Notes under the pieces: generated by a model
Seen by the model: the letters and a program-made list of their open reading frames with translations, nothing else
What the model was told of the DNA's origin: nothing
Database searches by the model: none
NCBI GenBank assembly: GCA_025924275.1
Contig: JAICEH010000043.1
Coordinates: forward strand, 1-11,978
Direction: 5' to 3'
DNA length: 11,978 bases
Source: Gemmatimonadales bacterium
Lineage (GTDB): Bacteria > Gemmatimonadota > Gemmatimonadetes > Gemmatimonadales > GWC2-71-9
Shown here: positions 8,831-11,978 of the stretch, piece by piece
Layout: every line of letters starts with the position of its first letter
Numbering within the stretch: position 1 is the stretch's first letter
Made by a program: the position numbers and the translations under genes

Positions 8831-10015
8831 ATGCTCACTCGGATCAGCCGGATCCGGCCCCTCCTCGAGGCCGCCCGCGAGGTCCGCGCCTCGACCGGCA
8901 AGTCATTCGGCACCCAGCTGGGCGAGATCCTGGCGGGGCGGCGAGGCCCCGGTCGCGTCGGCGCCTCCCAGTACTACGCCTTCGGCCTGTACGATCCGGC
9001 CCGCTATTCGGCCGCGGAGCGGGCCGAGTTCGCGTTCTGGGACTGGGACGAGATCGGCGGCCGGCTCAACCTCCCCAGCGCGGCGGCCCTCTGCGACGAC
9101 AAGCTCGTCACCGACGCCGTGCTCCGCGGCCTCGGGCTCCCGGTGCCGGAGGTCGTGGCCCTCTACCATCCCGCGGGCCGGAGCCACGGCAGCGTCCCCA
9201 CCTTCACCCGGCTCGACGACCTCGCCGACTTCCTGCGGCGGGACGCCCCGTATCCCCTCTTCGGGAAGCCGGTCCGCGACCGCCAGGGCGGCGGCGCGTC
9301 CTCCCTGAGCGGGTACGATCCCGACGGGGATCGCGTGTTGCATCCGCACGACGGGTCCACGCCGGTCGCGACCTACGTGCGGGAGGTGCCCGGCCGGTAC
9401 TTCGCGGGGGCCAAGGATCGGGACGAGGCCGCGCCGGCGGGATACTTCTTCCAGCGCCGGATCGCCCCCCACCCCGACCTCGCGGCGGTGACCGGCGGGC
9501 GGGGCTTCTGCCTCCGCCTGGTGGTGCTGATGCTGCCCACCGGGCCCTGCGTCCATCGGGCCACCCTCAAGGCCGCGGTCGGCGGCAACATCGTGGATCA
9601 CGGCACCGTGGGGTACGGCAACCTCTCCTCGCTGGTGAGTCCCGCGGACGGGCGGGTGTTCCTCTCGTTCCGGGTCCGGGGGCCGGAGGGGGTCTCCCCG
9701 CGGGTGCTCTCCCGCTTCGGCGAGCGGGTCGAGACCCACCCCGACACCGGGGCGCGCACCATCGGGCTCCGGGTGCCCTGCTGGGACGAGGCGGTGGCAC
9801 TGGTCCTCCGCGCCGCGGTCATGCTGCCCCAGGTTCGCTATCAATCCTGGGACCTGCTCATCGGCCCCGGCGGACCCGTGCTGCTCGAGCTCAATCGGCG
9901 CGGCGGCCTGCAGCAGCTCCCGGGGGGGCCCGGGATCAACGACGCGGTGTTCCGGGACTTCCGTGCCTCGGGCAACGGGGTCCCGGACGGCCCGCCGGCC
10001 CGCCGGCCCGTCTGA
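8831..10015 (+). CDS. ATP-grasp enzyme, sugar-transfer-associated type (first paralogue)
   Basis: Predicted 394-aa cytoplasmic ATP-grasp protein, probably forming an acyl-phosphate and ligating carboxyl to amine, or phosphorylating. Visible elements: QYYAFGLYD (47-55), LCDDK (87-91), RGLGLPVP (99-106), ATP lysine in FGKP (144-147), glycine loop RDRQGGGASSLSGY (149-162), and the C-terminal catalytic core SWDLLIGPGGPVLLELN (339-355) with Asp341, Glu353 and Asn355 as likely Mg-ATP ligands. This pattern is what I know from the sugar-transfer-associated ATP-grasp family (ATPgrasp_ST) and related YheC/YheD-like and tubulin-tyrosine-ligase-like enzymes. Substrates are unknown. ATG at 8831 has AGGA at 8820-8823 and matches where the paralogue starts; the frame is open further upstream but that overlaps the acetyltransferase. 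A 14-residue Pro/Arg tail (381-394) is absent from the second copy. Confidence 0.88.
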   Translation: MLTRISRIRPLLEAAREVRASTGKSFGTQLGEILAGRRGPGRVGASQYYAFGLYDPARYSAAERAEFAFWDWDEIGGRLNLPSAAALCDDKLVTDAVLRGLGLPVPEVVALYHPAGRSHGSVPTFTRLDDLADFLRRDAPYPLFGKPVRDRQGGGASSLSGYDPDGDRVLHPHDGSTPVATYVREVPGRYFAGAKDRDEAAPAGYFFQRRIAPHPDLAAVTGGRGFCLRLVVLMLPTGPCVHRATLKAAVGGNIVDHGTVGYGNLSSLVSPADGRVFLSFRVRGPEGVSPRVLSRFGERVETHPDTGARTIGLRVPCWDEAVALVLRAAVMLPQVRYQSWDLLIGPGGPVLLELNRRGGLQQLPGGPGINDAVFRDFRASGNGVPDGPPARRPV

Positions 10016-11160
10016 TGCCGCTCCGCACCAAGCTGGCGGTCCTCCGGGCCGCCCGGATCGTGGCCCGGAGCCACCGCAAGCCGGTCCTGGCCCAGTTCGG
10101 CGAGATCGCCCGGCTCCGCTTCGGCCCGGGCCGGATCAGCGCCAGCCACTACTACAAGTACGGGCTGTTCGACGACCGCCTCCGCTTCGAGCAGAAGGCG
10201 GACTTCGTCGCCTGGGACTGGGACTACATCTCCGACCGGGTCAACCACCCGGGCTGGGGCGAGCTCTGCGACGACAAGCTCCTGACCTACGCCGCCCTCC
10301 GCGGGCTCGGCCTCCCGTTCCCGGGGCTCCTGGCGCTCTACCACCCCGGCGGCAGGCGCTGGGGCGACCTCCCCGCCTTCGCGAGCGAGGGGGATCTCGC
10401 CGCCTTCCTCCGCGCGGGAATGCGGTATCCTGCCTTCGGCAAGCCGTCCAACGACCGCCAGGGGGGCGGCGCCAGCTCCCTCGCCGGGTACGAGGCCGCC
10501 TCGGATCGGCTGCGGCTGGCGAGCGGCGCCACCATCCCCGTGGAGGAGTACGTCCGGACGGTGCCCGGCCAGGCCTGGGCCGGCGTGGTGAACCGGTCCG
10601 GCCTGATGCGGGGCGGGTACCTGTTCCAGGAGCTGGTGGTCCCTCATCCCGACATCGCACGGCTCACCGGGGGGAGGAGCGGCACCGTTCGCCTCGTCGT
10701 GCTCCTCTGGCCGGATGGCCCGCGGCTCCACCGGGCCGTGGGGCGCGCGGCGGTGGGCGACAACGTGGTGGACAACCAGGGCGTCACCCTCGCCGGGAAC
10801 CTGCGCTTCCAGCTGGACCGCGAGACCGGCGAGGTGGTGCGCACCAACCGGACCCCCTGGGAGCCCCTGGCCCATCCCCCGCTCGGCTCGCACGGCGTCG
10901 AGGTCGAGGTCCATCCCGACACGGGGGAGCGCACCAACGGCTTCGTCTTTCCCTGCTGGCGGGAGACCGTGGCGCTGTGCCTGCGGGCTGCCGCCGCCTT
11001 CCCGGCGATCCGCTGCCAGTCCTGGGACCTCGCCATCGGACCCGGGGGCCCGACGCTCGTGGAGCTCAACATGCGGGGTGGGGTCCAGCAGGTCGTCGGC
11101 GGGTGCGGCTTCAACGATGCGGAGTTCCGCGCGTTCATGAAGGCCGTCCGCCCGGGCTGA
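10015..11160 (+). CDS. ATP-grasp enzyme, sugar-transfer-associated type (second paralogue)
   Basis: Predicted 381-aa ATP-grasp protein clearly homologous to its neighbour along its full length. Matching blocks: SHYYKYGLFD (45-54), ELCDDK (83-88), RGLGLPFP (96-103), ALYHPGGR (107-114), FGKP (141-144, Lys143), DRQGGGASSLAGY (147-159), HPDTGERT (300-307), and SWDLAIGPGGPTLVELNMRGG (Asp338, Glu350, Asn352). All predicted ATP and metal ligands are intact, so both copies look active. Differences are concentrated in the middle (about 160-300), which in ATP-grasp enzymes usually shapes the acceptor site, so the two may act on different substrates or in sequence. The ATG at 10015 overlaps the previous stop (TGATG) and has no Shine-Dalgarno, pointing to reinitiation by the same ribosomes. 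No convincing terminator follows before the tRNA. Confidence 0.9.
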   Translation: MPLRTKLAVLRAARIVARSHRKPVLAQFGEIARLRFGPGRISASHYYKYGLFDDRLRFEQKADFVAWDWDYISDRVNHPGWGELCDDKLLTYAALRGLGLPFPGLLALYHPGGRRWGDLPAFASEGDLAAFLRAGMRYPAFGKPSNDRQGGGASSLAGYEAASDRLRLASGATIPVEEYVRTVPGQAWAGVVNRSGLMRGGYLFQELVVPHPDIARLTGGRSGTVRLVVLLWPDGPRLHRAVGRAAVGDNVVDNQGVTLAGNLRFQLDRETGEVVRTNRTPWEPLAHPPLGSHGVEVEVHPDTGERTNGFVFPCWRETVALCLRAAAAFPAIRCQSWDLAIGPGGPTLVELNMRGGVQQVVGGCGFNDAEFRAFMKAVRPG

Positions 11161-11219
11161 ACAGCGGGGTCCGGTGCGCTGGGGTGCCGGGGCGGCCGGA
11201 GCGCGGCCCTGCCATCCGA

Positions 11220-11248
11220 TTGGCCCGCCCCCGGTCCGGCGCTATCTT
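11220..11248 (+). promoter_or_regulatory. Promoter of the tRNA-Cys gene
   Basis: A -35-like TTGGCC (11220-11225) and a -10-like TATCTT (11243-11248) are separated by exactly 17 bases, the ideal sigma-70-type spacing. The -10 ends 10 bases before the mature tRNA 5' end, implying a very short 5' leader for RNase P. TATCTT resembles the TANNTT boxes proposed upstream of the divergent genes near 3800. Confidence 0.7.
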
Positions 11249-11258
11249 TCCCCCCCGC

Positions 11259-11330
<72 letters not shown>

Positions 11331-11340
11331 CTACGAAGGT

Positions 11341-11379
11341 CAGGGGTCGGATGGGGCATCGCGCCCCGCCCGACCCCTG
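11341..11379. terminator. Strong GC hairpin after tRNA-Cys, probable terminator
   Basis: CAGGGGTCGG (11341-11350) pairs perfectly with CCGACCCCTG (11370-11379), and inside it GGGGC (11353-11357) pairs with GCCCC (11363-11367) around a 5-base loop. The hairpin begins 10 bases after the tRNA end. No T run follows on either strand, so it may act as a hairpin-only terminator, possibly in both directions for the tRNA and the convergent membrane-protein gene. The remaining bases to 11449 show nothing else. Confidence 0.6.
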
Positions 11380-11449
11380 GCTCCTTCTCCCCGCACCCTC
11401 GCCCCCGCCGCCGGCCTCACGCCACGCTTCCCAGCCCCTGAGGCGGTCG

Positions 11450-11965
11450 TCAGAGGTACCGCGCCACTGCCATCGCCACCGCGGCGAGGGCCAGCAGGAC
11501 AAGCACCACCGCGTTTCCTCCCCGCGTCCGATTCCGGAGCCGGCCCAGCTCCGCCGCCAGCGTGGCCCGGGCGGCGTCGTCCTGGGCGGCCGCCATCTCG
11601 GTGCCGAGGGCGCCGGCCCGGACCATCGCCGGCCGGACGAACACGATGCCCACGAGGAAGCCCACGATGGCGGTGAGCCCGCCGAAGGCGTAGACCTGCC
11701 CTGCGGTCGTCTCGAAGTACGCCGCCGAGAAGCCGACCGACGTGACCTGCATCAGGCGGACGCCCGAGAGGATCGTGAGGAGGGCGACGACGGGCAGGAC
11801 GGTGGGCAGCCGCCGTCGCTGCAGCCCGGCCATCACGGGGCCCGCCGCCGGACCGAGCCCGGCGAGGGTGGGCATGAGGAACACCGCATTGAAGGTCATG
11901 CTCCCGACCCAGAAGATCCCGCCCAGGACGTGCACCAGGCGGAGCACGATGAGTTCGGCCGTCAC
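11450..11965 (-). CDS. Four-helix integral membrane protein (CopD/DUF2269-like)
   Basis: Predicted 171-aa inner-membrane protein with helices at about 5-31, 54-76, 92-112 and 152-170 and a charged loop between the last two (about 113-150). The first helix carries RLVHVLGGIFWVGSMTFNAVFL (9-30); a His followed by GG.FWVG in helix 1 is shared by a loose set of small membrane proteins that includes CopD-like and DUF2269-like families, where the His may bind haem or metal. Exact family and function are uncertain. The start is GTG at 11965-11963, supported by GGAGG five bases before it; no in-frame ATG would keep the first helix. The gene is complete and converges on the tRNA hairpin. Confidence 0.8.
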   Translation of the reverse strand: MTAELIVLRLVHVLGGIFWVGSMTFNAVFLMPTLAGLGPAAGPVMAGLQRRRLPTVLPVVALLTILSGVRLMQVTSVGFSAAYFETTAGQVYAFGGLTAIVGFLVGIVFVRPAMVRAGALGTEMAAAQDDAARATLAAELGRLRNRTRGGNAVVLVLLALAAVAMAVARYL

Positions 11966-11978
11966 GGAGCCTCCGCGA

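Noticed and set aside
8224..8913. Minus-strand N-terminal extension of the reductase
   Set aside because: The Rossmann start MGKIGVVGAGAIGG begins at 8223; the extension is antisense to the acetyltransferase and has no motif.
8903..10914. Long minus-strand frames opposite the ATP-grasp genes
   Set aside because: His/Pro/Gly/Arg-rich composition without motifs; the two frames mirror each other because the sense genes are paralogues.
11194..11208. Small hairpin GGCCG/CGGCC between the second ATP-grasp gene and the tRNA promoter
   Set aside because: Only 5 bp with no T run; not enough for a terminator call in such GC-rich DNA.

Overview
This window is very GC-rich bacterial DNA with tightly packed genes on both strands. 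Several genes overlap by 1-4 bases at start/stop junctions, and several meet tail to tail with overlapping 3' ends. The strongest lineage hint is a Ser/Thr kinase with a single membrane helix, a TolB-like segment and a TPR tail, an architecture especially common in Gemmatimonadota and also seen in Acidobacteriota. The C-terminal part of an outer-membrane beta-barrel supports a diderm. A Gemmatimonadota soil or environmental genome is my best guess, but this is inference from protein style, not a database match. The gene set looks chromosomal: there is no transposase, integrase, phage gene or CRISPR array. No stretch over 300 bases lacks a gene.

Layout. (1) 1-279: the 3' end of a beta-barrel protein gene, converging on (2) a minus-strand pair, a DUF4956-type membrane protein (2728-3789) whose stop overlaps the GTG start of the kinase (290-2731). 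(3) An EamA-type transporter (3835-4701) diverges from that pair across 45 bases, where both genes appear to have a TANNTT -10 box six bases before the ATG (possible leaderless messages). (4) A minus-strand pair: an 81-aa protein of unknown function with a near-perfect Shine-Dalgarno (5559-5804), followed by a helix-hairpin-helix protein resembling the front end of PolX polymerases (4685-5542). (5) Divergent from it, a phosphoribosyltransferase (5964-6629) and an alpha/beta hydrolase of the dienelactone hydrolase type (6626-7285), a pair known elsewhere as one fused protein. (6) A ketopantoate reductase-like gene (7237-8223, minus) and a divergent GNAT acetyltransferase (8251-8724). (7) Two tandem paralogous ATP-grasp enzymes (8831-10015 and 10015-11160) resembling the sugar-transfer-associated ATP-grasp family, coupled by a TGATG junction. 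(8) A tRNA-Cys(GCA) gene with its own promoter and a downstream hairpin (11220-11379). (9) A four-helix membrane protein on the minus strand (11450-11965).

Most genes look like separate small transcription units rather than one pathway. The units most likely to act jointly are the DUF4956-kinase pair (membrane protein plus membrane kinase), the phosphoribosyltransferase-hydrolase pair, and the ATP-grasp pair. The ATP-grasp pair is the best candidate for undescribed biochemistry, because it is a duplicated ligase-type enzyme without the glycosyltransferase or polysaccharide genes expected for its family.
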